Positions 1-10,080 of a stretch of DNA of 64,000 bases are shown here, piece by piece. The stretch comes from Turnera subulata. Taxonomy: Eukaryota > Streptophyta > Magnoliopsida > Malpighiales > Passifloraceae. The notes under the pieces were generated by a model, which was not told the origin of the DNA, made no database searches, and saw nothing but the letters and a program-made list of their open reading frames with translations. Numbering within the stretch: the stretch's first letter is position 1; every line of letters begins with the position of its first letter. Location of the stretch: the NCBI GenBank assembly GCA_028386065.3, contig JAKUCV010001470.1, positions 139,471-203,470 on the forward strand. Direction: 5' to 3'. The position numbers and the translations under genes are program-made.

Positions 1-755
1 AAGAATTCAGAACCTTTATACTTTACAGCTCCATAAAACAGCTTGGGTTCTTCATCTCCTTGCTGGGAAGCATAAAAGTTGACATGATGCCACTTATCAG
101 TTTCTGGATCGAGATTATCTTCCATGATGCTGTTCCCTTTTACCTCCATGCCCTCCACGTCCTCCACCACTATGAAATTAGATCCCTAAAATTTAAATTC
201 ATTAATTACATACATTCATTCATTCAAGCAATAATGAAAGATTAAAAATACAAAAGAAAGACTTCGTCCCAAACCTTTTCTCGGTTGTAGTGAGCAATAG
301 AAAGATCAGCCGTGTCAAGGTATGATGGGCATTCGAAAGGATGTGGGTGAAAGTTGGGAACACCGACGCCGTAGCTACTACCCCTAGTAGAGAAATTTCA
401 AAAAAAAAGAAGAACAGAAATATTATTATTGGTCTCAATAAAATATCAACTGAAGTGTTTTTGTATTATATAAAAAGATATATGCATTTATAACAAAAGA
501 AATTACTGAATCTTGTTGAACGGTGCCTTTAGAGCTCCACGAAACATCTCGCCACGCCATCAACAGTTATCTGGGCCTCCTTCATGATTTGCTCATCATT
601 GTCGCTAAAAAGAAATTGTAGTTTTTGTTGTGTAAATAATCACATCAATATAAACATTGAAAAAAACTAGGAAAACAGGAAAAAAATTCATAATCATACA
701 CTAAATAGATATACCTCATTTCTTCCCCGCTGGAATTTCCTTCATGGTGTTCCAT
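1..755 (-). CDS. Cystatin-fold-like protein, copy A, 3' part cut by window edge
   Basis: Minus-strand exons inferred by splice sites and by comparison with copy B (16.4-25.1 kb). Exon 1 is 755-715 and starts at an ATG (MEHHEGNSSGEEM). Exon 2 starts at 604 (SDNDEQIMKEAQ); its 3' end is unclear because the frame meets a stop at about 530. Exon 3 is about 395-285 (YGVGVPNFHPHPFECPSYL, then IAHYNREK). Exon 4 runs from about 190 off the window edge (NFIVVEDVEGMEVKG, then WHHVNFYASQQGDEE and LFYGAV). The AHYN..K / VV..V / HVNFYA / LFYGAV order resembles the cystatin fold as seen in DUF3615/UPF0725-like plant proteins. Family placement is from pattern memory and uncertain. The inhibitor loop QxVxG of true phytocystatins is not evident. 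Confidence 0.45.
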
Positions 756-1445
756 ATCTTTGTATCAGCCAATTATCTTGTGTTTTTTCCTTCTTGGTGA
801 GAGGGGAAGTGAAATATTGCTTGAAATGACTTTTTTCTTTTTCTTGAACAATTCAGAATGCAAGGATGGACTTAGGACTGGAACCTACACTTTTTCTCTT
901 TTTGTCGAAATGACCTACAGTTTTTTTTTTCACATCAATGGATAAACTCAATTAGTATATGTATATATAAAAAAAGCTGGTTAGGCATGCTTTCTTCTTT
1001 GTCCCTTTTCTCCCTCCTGTAACAACTTGCATTATTGCATTAGTACTACAATAGTGGGTAGTAGTACTATATTTGGGAGGAATTTTATGGTGGTGACTCC
1101 ACAACTAGTGGAATATAAGCAGAAGTAGGACAGTACCCATTGCCTCCAATACTGAATAAACAAAAAAGGCAAAGTTTCCTTTGGCAGTTCCCTCAATGGG
1201 TTTTTGTCCTTGACGATTTCAACAGGAATCAGGATCAATAATTTACTAACTATTTTATTTTCCCCCTTTCACGCGTTTGCGTCTTAGACCTTAGTCCTAG
1301 TCAAAATTATTTAAAGAAATGAATTTTGATACAACGACGTTTACCGGAAACACCAGATCGATCATTAGTTCATCCTCTTGCTCTAAAAAGTTTAGAGAGG
1401 AAACACCAGTAGCTTTAAGCAGGAATCAAATTTAAGTGTACAATA
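756..1445. other. Non-coding stretch between cystatin-like copy A and the CRK relic
   Basis: AT-rich with several poly-T runs and no supported exon. The only distinct item is the 41-bp segment 1077-1117, which recurs perfectly in inverted orientation at 10029-10069. The part just before 1446 would be the CRK promoter and 5' leader, but no convincing TATA box or start codon context was identified. Confidence 0.5.
1077..1117 (+). repeat. 41-bp dispersed repeat, copy 1
   Basis: Perfect reverse complement of 10029-10069 (41 of 41 bases by eye). It contains GGTGGTGACTCCACAACTAG. Similarity fades outside the 41 bases. It probably marks a short repeat family member or a small transposed fragment. 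Confidence 0.7.
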
Positions 1446-2599
1446 TTGATCAATCGCAGCTCTCCAATTAATGGACTATTCCTCTTTAAGAGTACTAGTG
1501 CTTTCTTTGCCTATATTCTTGTGCACCTATTGGCCGTGGCCATTTCTCAGCCAGACATCATTTCTCTAAGCTATGATTACAACTTTGTAGGCAATTACAC
1601 CAACAACAGCATCTACCAAGCAAACCTTAACACCCTCCTGTCCTCGCTAGCTTCAGACACCAGAACCGACTCCTCTGGTTTCTACAATCTATCTCTGGGC
1701 CAATCCCCGGACCGAGTGAACTTACTTGCGCTATGCAGAGGAGATGCTTCCATCGAAGACTGTCGTGGCTGCATCACCAACTCCACCCGTAAAGTCTTAC
1801 AAGCCTGTCCTAACCAGAAAGCAGCATTTGCGGTGTATGATCTGTGTATGCTAAGGTACTCTAACAGATCCATCTTCGGGGTGGTTGAAACTCGGCCTCC
1901 GTTGATCTTATTTAATAGGAATAATGTTTCGGATGCGAACACGTTCAACGAAGCACTACAGGAGTTGCTGGGTAGTCTTCGAAGCAGGGCAGAGTCAGGG
2001 GGCTCGAAATTTGCTACGGGAACAGTGAGTGCTGGGTTTGATACCATATATGGAATGGTTCAGTGCACGCCTGATTTAGATGAGCAGCAGTGCGATGATT
2101 GCTTGGTGTCTACGATTCGCCAGATTTCTGCCTGTTGTGGAGGGCAAATTCAAGACAAGATTGGCTTGAGAATAATCAATCCCAGTTGTGGGTTTCGCTA
2201 CCAAATTTCCCGTTTTTACTGTATTACGCCAACTCCGCCCCCATCATCTTCTTCCCCTCCAAATCCAATAGTTGAAGAAGGTACATTCACATCTTAGATG
2301 ATCATGTTCATGGTGTTCGATGTTAATGTGATTTGGTTCCTCTAATTGAATCAGTACCTGAATTTACTGGATTAAGACGAATATAATATCAATATCAGCA
2401 TAACCTGATATACGAATTCAGCAACCAACTTCAATACATCTAATTAATGTAGTGCATTGATTAATTTCTGCAGGAAAGAAGAGCAATAAAGCCCAAATTA
2501 TCATTCTAATTGTTGTGCCAACTGCTAGCCTTGTATTACTGGTTGTCTGCATCTACCTTTTACTAAGGACGCGAAAGCGAAGAGAAATAGTACTGGAAA
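1446..2599 (+). pseudogene. Cysteine-rich receptor-like kinase (CRK) relic: ectodomain and membrane helix only
   Basis: Exon 1 (1446-2280) encodes a hydrophobic N-terminus and two DUF26/Gnk2 domains, each with the C-X8-C-X2-C signature (CRGDASIEDCRGC and CTPDLDEQQCDDC), then a Pro/Ser-rich linker. Exon 2 (2474-2599) joins in frame through GT at 2281 and AG at 2473 and encodes a membrane helix (IIILIVVPTASLVLLVV) with a basic RTRKRR stop-transfer. CRKs continue into a juxtamembrane segment and a Ser/Thr kinase at the plasma membrane. No kinase exon is visible up to 8.5 kb, and a Copia element sits 212 bp past exon 2. The reading frame has no ATG between the upstream in-frame TAA (1416-1418) and the signal peptide; the first possible codon is TTG at 1446. 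I therefore call it a pseudogene. A secreted DUF26 protein through read-through at 2298 is the alternative. Confidence 0.8.
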
Positions 2600-2811
2600 G
2601 TAAGTGAAACTGGAATTTCTCATCCGCTAAAAGTTCTGCCTTCTTTAATTTTAAGGATTGATTTTAGTGTTTTAGGCATAGGTCGTCTACTGTGCTCTGT
2701 TTTCATTTTCCACAGAATGATATTACATCTTTGATGGACTGTCCTTTTTGTAGGATGCACTTTCTGTAGCGTAAACTGTCTCTCTCAATTGTTACATTCT
2801 GCTTAAGGACT

Positions 2812-2996
2812 TGTTAGAGTAGGTTGTATCCAATGTACTTACAAACACTGGATTAGATGAATACTTAGAGTTAGAGTTCGTGTTGATGTACTCTTCTCCT
2901 AGATGTATCTTATCAGATGTAAATCAGCACTATATAATGGATTCCAGGCACCACAGTTCTGTGTGCCTAAGAAAGCCCTAAATAATATTCTCTATA
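2812..2996 (+). repeat. 5' LTR of the Copia element
   Basis: 185 bp, begins TGTTAGAGTAGG and ends CTCTATA. It differs from the 3' LTR at three sites (about 1.6%). It contains ACTATATAATGG, a plausible TATA box for element transcription, roughly 55 bp before the LTR end. Confidence 0.95.
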
Positions 2997-3009
2997 TGGT
3001 AGCGGAGCC
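2997..3009 (+). other. Primer-binding site, initiator tRNA-Met type
   Basis: TGGTAGCGGAGCC lies immediately after the 5' LTR. It resembles the common plant Copia site complementary to the 3' end of initiator tRNA-Met (TGGTATCAGAGCC), with a few differences. Confidence 0.8.
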
Positions 3010-3056
3010 ATTAGCCTAACCGCATTACACACAGCCTTCTTTTTTTTTTCTTCTCT

Positions 3057-6000
3057 ATGGCGAGCAGTCAAGAACCTTCTTCCGGTTCTCTCACCGGTTC
3101 CACAACGAGCCCCACTGGCTCTTCGACCATGGTTGGTCACACCAACGCCACTGGAATGGCTGTCGTACCCCCACCTATTCAAACCTTAAGCAATTCCCAT
3201 CACTTTGTGTCAATTCAGTTAACCCAAACCAACTACGTTTTTTGGAGGGCCCAGATGGAGCCTTTCCTTGCCAGCTAGGGAGTCTTAGGTTATGTTACTG
3301 GGAGTTTTCCATGCCCTTCTACCACCATCATCACTGTCGCAGGCGAGATTAAAGCAAATCCGGCGTATGCTAGCTGGATCCAGCAAGACGAGGCGATTCT
3401 CAGCAGCATCAATTCGTCTATTTCTCTTGAAGTGTTTCCAACAGTTGTTGGCAAACACACCTCGAAAGAGGCCTGGGATGCACTTGAAACATCATTTGCT
3501 TCCCCAAATCAAGCACGACGTATGGCCCTTCACTCTGCCTTGCAGCAGATTACTCAAACTCCGGAGGAGCCTGTTATGCAGTATTTGACCAGTGCCAAAC
3601 GGCTGTCCGACGAGTTGGCTTCAAGTGGACAAGCTTTTTCTCCTATCGATTTCTAGATTTGTGTTATTCGTGGCCTCAAGCCCGAATTAAAAACTTTTGC
3701 TACCACGGTTTCGGCTAGACCGGAACCTCTCACCTTTGCTGAACTGCAGGGGGCCCTAATGAGTTTTGAGTTTATGAATACTGACCCCCTAAAGGCTTTG
3801 TCTTTACAGTCCCCTGTGACCAATGAGCCCGCAAAGGAGGTGGCTGCTGTGAGTGCACCCACCGTGAATGTGGCTCAACGATAGCAGTTCCCTCCTGCAC
3901 AACGAGGAGGCGGTGGCAGAGGCCGACGAGGGCGTGGACGAAATAACAACAACAAAAATCAGTCCCGCCAGTATTACAATAATCGATCCTCTCGCGGCCC
4001 AGAAAATAACAGGCCTTGGTGCCAGCTCTGAGGTAAAATGGGACACACAGCTCATACTTGCTATCACCGGAATGCGTCCTACCCTATTGCCAACACTGTC
4101 GCCTATCAGTACTCTCCTTCTCAGTGGCTCCCGGACACAGGTGCTAGTCACCATGTGACACCTGACCAGCATAGCCTCTCCAATTACTCCGAGTATCCAG
4201 TCCACGACTCAGTGCAGATTGGTAATGGACATGACTTGTCTGTCTCAGATGTTGGTAATGCTCTTCTTCCCACCCCTACTCGCTCCTTGTTTATTAATAA
4301 TGCCTTACATGTTCCCTCCCTCAAAAAATCCTTACTCTCTATTCAGCAATTTGCCCATGATAATAATGTGTTCTTTGAGTTTCACCCCACTTCTTTCTTT
4401 GTTAAGGACCGAACTACCAAGAAAATAATGCTTACCGGCAGGAGTAGTGGTGGATTGTATGTCTTCAGCCCACCAACACCTCAGGCTTTGTCTGTTCAAG
4501 GTGTTGGAGCAGAGTTGTGGCATCGCCGTCTTGGCCATCCTCATCAGAAATTTCAGCAGCAAATCTTAATGACAATAGGTTTTAATGTGTCTAGTAAGTC
4601 TCGTCTCCAGTCGTGTCTGTCTTGCCCTCTTGGAAAGTCCAGCAGGATGCATTTACCTTCCTCTTCCCATCGTTCGTCCAATCCTTTAGATTTATTATTT
4701 AGTGATGTCTGGGGACCTTCACCCTTTCCTAGTGTTACTGGTTGTCGGTACTATGTTGTTTTCCTGGATGATTTTAGTAAACATCTATGGATTTATTCAA
4801 TTAAAAAGAAGTCTGATGTTTTCGATGTTTTTAAACTCTTCCAAAAAGAAGTTGAAAGGCAATTCTCCACCACGATCAAAAGCATACAAACTGATTGGGG
4901 TAGAGAGTACAGGAAATTGAATGTTTTCTTTCAATCTTGTGGCATTAAACACCGACTCCAGTGTCCACACACGCATGAACAAAACGGTTCTATAGAACGA
5001 CGACATCGTCACATAGTTGAAACAGGGCTGACTCTGATGGCCACTGCAAACATTCCTTTTTTCTATTGGCATCTTGCTTTTGACACGGCTGCTTTCCTCA
5101 TAAACCGAATGCCTACACGAGTCTTAGATGGGCGTACACCATATGAAATAATACACAAACACAAGCCTGATTATAAATTTTTACGTGTGTTTGGGTCACT
5201 ATGTTATCCTTATCTCAGGCCATATAACAAAAACAAGCTTGCGTATCGATCCACTCCTTGTGTCTTTCTTGGTTACAGTCTTAGTCATCATGGGTATAGG
5301 TGTCTCGATGTTACCACAAAACGACTGTACATAGCCCGTCACGTCCAGTTTTATGAACAAGTCTTCCGTTTTCACAAACAACCTTTAGAGTCTCCTAAGT
5401 CTCCAGAAAGTCTTGCTCGATGGGTGACGGTGCCACTCTCTGTATTCTTCCCACAACACGGCTCAAGTACACAATCCACCATGACTCCACCGGCTGCGCA
5501 ACCATCCAATGCTTGTGACACTTCTACCTTGAGCAGGTTTGTATCTCCCTCTCCAAGTCTCGCACAAACATCTCCACACACACCTAGTATGTCTCCATCC
5601 TCTAAAACTCCGCCTGCCTCAAGTCACACTCCTACCCAAACACCAAGTCTTATCTCTCGTCGCACTCTTACTTCTAGACCTGGCATTCTTTTTGAGTCTC
5701 CATCCTCTACAACACAATCACCTATACATCCAGAGCCTATCTTGCACAACCCTTCTCCTCCAAGAAAAATGACTCTTCGGCCGAAACCTAAACCAGTTGA
5801 GCGTTTCTCTCCTTCTAACTATCTTGTCCAGCAGCAACCAACAACTGAGCCGACATCTTTTTCTGAAGCCAATAAACACAAAGTCTGGAGGGATGCTATG
5901 AATGAGGAATTCAATGCACTGGTCAGAAATCCAACCTGGAAACTGGTGCCATATCACAACTCAATGAACATCGTTGGCAACAAATGGGTTTACCGAATCA

Positions 6001-7393
6001 AGAAACACGCTAATGGTGCCCTTGAACGCTATAAAGCGCGCCTGGTTGCAAAGGGATTCCATCAGCGGGAAGGCCTGGATTACTCAGAAATATTCAGCCC
6101 AGTCGTTAAGCCTACAACCATCAGGGTTGTTCTCGGACATGCAATCTCTCTTCATTGGCCAGTGCAACAGCTTGATGTTAGAAATGCATTTCTACATGGC
6201 ACGCTTGAGGAGGAAGTCTACATGGCACAGCCACAGGGATTTATTGATCGAGATAAACCTGATTATGTTTGTCGGCTAACCAAACCTCTATACGGACTTA
6301 AGCAGGCCCCTCGTGCCTGGTATCGTCGTCTCAGTGATTTTCTTGTTAGCATGGTTTTACAATTTCCAAGTCGGATTCCTCTCTTTTAATCTATCGTCAT
6401 GCAGGCCATATTGTGTACATCCTTATATATGTCGATGATATTCCTATTACTGGCAACAATCAACCGTTTGTCAACAAAATCATATGCAGGTTGGGGGAGG
6501 CATTCGCTTTACGTAATTTAGGTTGCATGAAGTACTTTCTTGACATTGAGGCTACTTATACCAAGGATGGTGTCTTGTTAACTCAACAGAAATATATGCG
6601 GGACCTATTAAACAAGGCCGGCTTGACAGACTGTAAACTTGTTCAAACTCCTGCTTCGACCACTAAAAAGCTGCTGCTTGACGATGGTTCTGACTATCCA
6701 GATGCAACCCTATATCGTCAGCTTGTCGGGTCTCTTCAATACCTAGGGCTAACGAGACCAGATATCATCTATGCTCTTGGGAAGGTGAGTCAATTTATGC
6801 ATCAGACCAAAGAAGCACATTTTGTGGCAGTAAAGCGCATACTGCGCTACTTAAAACATACAATGGATTTGGGTCTCCATCTTTACCATCGGTCTTCTTC
6901 CACTTTTGACATATATACTGATGCTGACTGGGGTGGCAACCCTGATGACCGGAAGTCCAGGGGGGGATATCTTGTTTTTCTCGGCAGAAATTTGGTGTCC
7001 TGGGAATCAAGGAAGCAAAGGACTGTTGCTCGGTCGAGTACAGAAGCAGAATACATGTCATTAGCTGATGGGAGTGCTGAGATGCTTTGGATTAAATCAT
7101 TACTTGCAGAACTTGGGATCTCCCATTCAGTGCCGGTTCTGTGGTGTGACAATATTGGTGCAACTTACCTCAATCACAACCCTGTTAATCACATGCGCAC
7201 AAAGCATGTAGAGCTAGACTATCACTTTGTTCGTGAACAGGTGGCTCAGCACAAGTTACGAATTCAGTTTGTCAACAGTGAGGGACAACTAGCTGATATC
7301 CTAACTAAACCACTCTCTATGACTCGGTTTCAGAATCTTCGTCACAAACTGAACCTCTGCAAGCCCCCGGTTCAGTTTGCAGGGGAGTGTTAG
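3057..7393 (+). pseudogene. Copia gag-pol polyprotein, disabled
   Basis: One frame from ATG 3057 carries gag (NYVFWRAQMEPFL, then EAWDALETSFAS), a CCHC knuckle, an aspartic protease (LPDTGASHHV), the GAG-pre-integrase motif (LWHRRLGHPH), an integrase core (DVWGPSP, QTDWGREYR, EQNGSIERRHRH), reverse transcriptase (WVYRIKKHANG, LDVRNAFLHG, YGLKQAPRAWY, YVDD) and RNase H (DADWGG, SSTEAEYMSL, WCDN). It is broken by stops at 3276, 3654, 3882 and 4029 and by a single-base shift near 6345, after which the second half (to 7393) continues in another frame. The stop at 4029 replaces a cysteine of the zinc knuckle. Confidence 0.95.
7381..7387 (+). other. Polypurine tract
   Basis: AGGGGAG abuts the first base of the 3' LTR. 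This is the expected plus-strand priming site for reverse transcription of a Copia element. Confidence 0.8.
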
Positions 7394-7572
7394 AGTAGGT
7401 TGTATCCAATGTACATACAAACACTGGATTAGATGAATACTTAGAGTTAGAGTTCGTGTTGATGTACTCTTCTCCTAGATGTATCTTATCAGATATAAAT
7501 CAGCTCTATATAATGGATTCCAGGCACCACAGTTCTGTGTGCCTAAGAAAGCCCTAAATAATATTCTCTATA
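7388..7572 (+). repeat. 3' LTR of the Copia element
   Basis: 185 bp with the same ends as the 5' LTR, followed directly by the GGACT target duplication at 7573-7577. Confidence 0.95.
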
Positions 7573-7577
7573 GGACT

Positions 7578-8740
7578 ACCCTCTTTTTCCTCTTTAAGAC
7601 ACCAAGCAAAGGCAAAACGGCTTTCGTAATTTCAGTACAGTTAGCAGCACTCCAAAAACAGGTGGTGTAATCTGGTCCAGTTCCTTAGCAAAAGTTGCTG
7701 GATAATCTAAACTAACAAATGGAATGAACACAAGGACTATATCTTGTTCCAACTCCAGCTTCCTCACTCGCAATCCCAGCCATTCCCCACCTCGAAACTC
7801 CTCCCTACACAATCCTTCAGCCCCACACACTGCACAACACAAATGCCTCGTGAGACAAGACCATTGCAAACACATATTGCACGAGAAGAAACACTCCACG
7901 AATTCAAAACACTGAACAGTTACTCAAGCATAGAATTAAAACCCAATTCCCATGAGGATAAGGGCACTATGTGCATCAAACAGGAGCACTTTTACCCTTC
8001 TCCAATTACACAAACTATCAAACACCTCAAACAACACAAACTATCATAATTCATAACGTATGGTGAATCAGTCACAATTTGGACCAGACAAAACAAAAGC
8101 CCATACACCCAATCATCACTCCTCAATATAGCCAGTTTTTTCAATAGCCCAAAACGGCGCCGACCAAATTTAAGCGCTCTCGGTTTCCAGTCCCTTAATC
8201 ATATCGAGAATCAAAACAAAACCCAGAATTCAAAATCACCAAAATAAAAAAAAAAAAAACCCACCATCAAGGATAAGAATTAACAATAAACCCTAATCCC
8301 CCAATCAATCAAAATTCAAACAACTCCAGCTCGAATACAATCAAGACGAATCAACACCAAACAGAATCCTGAGGATGCCCAATTGCATCAAAGACACGCT
8401 AAGCAATCGCCGCCAATCTGGGCTCAGGAACCGAAGATCGAAACCCAACAAAAGACCACCCTAAAAACCCCGAGCAAAAAAATACCACGGCCATGGACAG
8501 AACATAAATTCGGCATCGTATAGATCGAACGGAAGGAGACAAACCTGAGTTATGGTAAAGAGGCTATGGGCACAGCTGTGAGATTCTAGAGAGAGAGAAA
8601 GAAGAGAGAAAAGAGAGAGAAAGAGGTCCAAGGGAGCAGCAATAAGAGAGAAGAGGAAGAAAACCCAAAGGCGGAGGCCCAAAAAAAAGAAAATTTGTAA
8701 ATTTTTATTATTGCTGGTGTTGTTGTTGTTGTTGTTTTTT
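7578..8740 (-). other. Possible truncated gene start or leader on the minus strand
   Basis: Read on the minus strand, 8680-8540 is a pyrimidine-rich, leader-like stretch (CTCTCT runs) ending at a splice-donor-like CAG/GTTTGT near 8546. The next few hundred bases are intron-like. A 101-codon frame with no recognised domain (7899-7594) lies nearer the Copia element. It looks like the beginning of a gene that the Copia insertion or an older rearrangement cut off. I recognise no product, and coding status is uncertain. Confidence 0.25.
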
Positions 8741-9046
8741 TTTTTTTTGAGTATTCGGCTCTCTCTAATTTTTCTTTTCCTTTGCTTATTATTCTGTTGA
8801 GATTATTACTTATTTTATCTGCTTTTTTATACAAAATAAATAAAATGTTTTTTTTGGCTTTCTGTTATATTTTGGTTGAAAATGAGAAAAGAAAAAGGAA
8901 ATACGATAATAGGATGATGAAAGAGATTATCATCTTCTTTCTTGGAGACACTGCCATTTCTCGCCAACCCCCACCACCACTACCACCACACCACCACACC
9001 ACCTTTCTTTTCTCTCTACCACCACCACCACACAACCTAATTTCTA

Positions 9047-9198
9047 ACATACTTGAAGACCAGTCTTACGAGATGTCTCCCTACAAAAGTTCAAATGATG
9101 AAGACGAAGACGGTGATATTCCAAATAGTAAATTTATTCCTGCATGGGCCAAGTCTATGGCTAAAAATTTTCAAGAAAGAAAACTTTTTTTTTTATAA
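9047..9198 (+). pseudogene. INCENP (WYRD-like) IN-box exon fragment
   Basis: The frame reads ILEDQSYEMSPYKSSNDED, an acidic stretch, then SKFIPAWAKS. In plant INCENP proteins the C-terminal IN-box, which binds and activates Aurora kinase, has the pattern SYxISPYxxSDDEDxxD followed by KFIPxWA. The core is therefore recognisable, but the frame ends about 15 residues later in a poly-T run. No upstream coiled coil or other INCENP exon was seen. I infer a transposed or decayed exon rather than a working gene. The assignment rests on a short motif. Confidence 0.5.
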
Positions 9199-9680
9199 CT
9201 TGCTGAACATTGCTGTAACGCATCAACATATTTTCCCTATTTTTGTCATTTTGCTCTTTGATTGAGCATGGTTGATCTGACGATCTAAAGATTCTTCAGC
9301 ATCTTGCTGTATAAAACATTCACCAGTTTTTGACTTGCTTTCTGTATTAACTATGGGGTGGCGATGGCTGTTTCTTCCCAGCAAGGAATTGTATGCTGTC
9401 TGGTACACTAATCTTTGATTCCTTTTTTCTTTGTGATTTTCAGGTTGGCTCATACGGATTTACCCCATTGACTTGCATTTTTAAAAATAGCTTGAGGATT
9501 GTTAAGTTGATGTTCTATCCTCAACTCAACCTGGGGAGCGTAATTCATTTGGTTTCAAGTAATGGTATATTTTAGCTAATAAACAAAAAGCAATGATACG
9601 AAAATGGTGTAAAGCGCATTACATTATGTCACCATAGTGCAGATGATAAATGGCATATAACAATTACTAAAAAAAGTGCA

Positions 9681-9872
9681 TTCTTGATGTAGTCTGTAAG
9701 TCCCACCAGAGAAACTCTTCTGCAAAAATTCTTGATGTAGTCTCTAAGTCCCACCAGAGAAACTCTTTTGCAAAAATTCTTGATGTAGTCTCTAAGTCCC
9801 ACCAGAGAAACTCTTCTGCAAAAATTCTTGATGTAGACTCTAAGTCCTACCAAAGAAACCTTCATTTGCTTC
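9681..9872. repeat. 48-bp tandem repeat, four units
   Basis: Units start at about 9681, 9729, 9777 and 9825, each beginning TTCTTGATGTAGTCT and containing AAGTCCCACCAGAGAAACTC. Units 1-3 differ at one or two bases and unit 4 is more divergent. The period is a multiple of three, so the minus strand carries a spurious 16-residue protein repeat. This is a minisatellite, not CRISPR: there are no distinct spacers. Confidence 0.9.
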
Positions 9873-10028
9873 TAAAATGGATCATTGTTGCTTTGGATAG
9901 AATTTTCCTTTGCATTCATACTCAATGGCCCAGTACCACTGAGTCCCTAATAGTCAATCAAATCAGTATATTATTAATCAACAAATATATAAAATACATA
10001 TTAATGTATTCCACTAGTCTCCTACTAA

Positions 10029-10069
10029 TATATTCCACTAGTTGTGGAGTCACCACCATAAAATTCCTC
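10029..10069 (-). repeat. 41-bp dispersed repeat, copy 2 (inverted)
   Basis: Perfect reverse complement of 1077-1117. It lies 12 bp before the left end of the element at 10081. Confidence 0.7.
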
Positions 10070-10080
10070 AATTATTTCAA

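Larger units (their letters stand above)
2807..7577 (+). mobile_element. Complete Ty1/Copia LTR retrotransposon with 5-bp target duplication
   Basis: The element spans 2812-7572 (4761 bp), flanked by GGACT at 2807-2811 and 7573-7577. Both LTRs are 185 bp and differ at three positions by eye. The primer-binding site starts directly after the 5' LTR and a polypurine tract directly precedes the 3' LTR. The internal order is gag, protease, integrase, reverse transcriptase, RNase H, which defines Copia. It was inserted in the same direction as the CRK relic, in or just past its second intron. The internal frame is closed by four stops and one frameshift, so it is not autonomous as it stands. Confidence 0.97.

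Noticed and set aside
8782..9046. Upstream part of the frame that contains the IN-box
   Set aside because: It is hydrophobic and Pro/His simple sequence from poly-T and CCA repeats; it does not look like INCENP.
9681..9872. Repeat array considered as CRISPR
   Set aside because: The 48-bp units are contiguous without unique spacers, and this is plant nuclear DNA.
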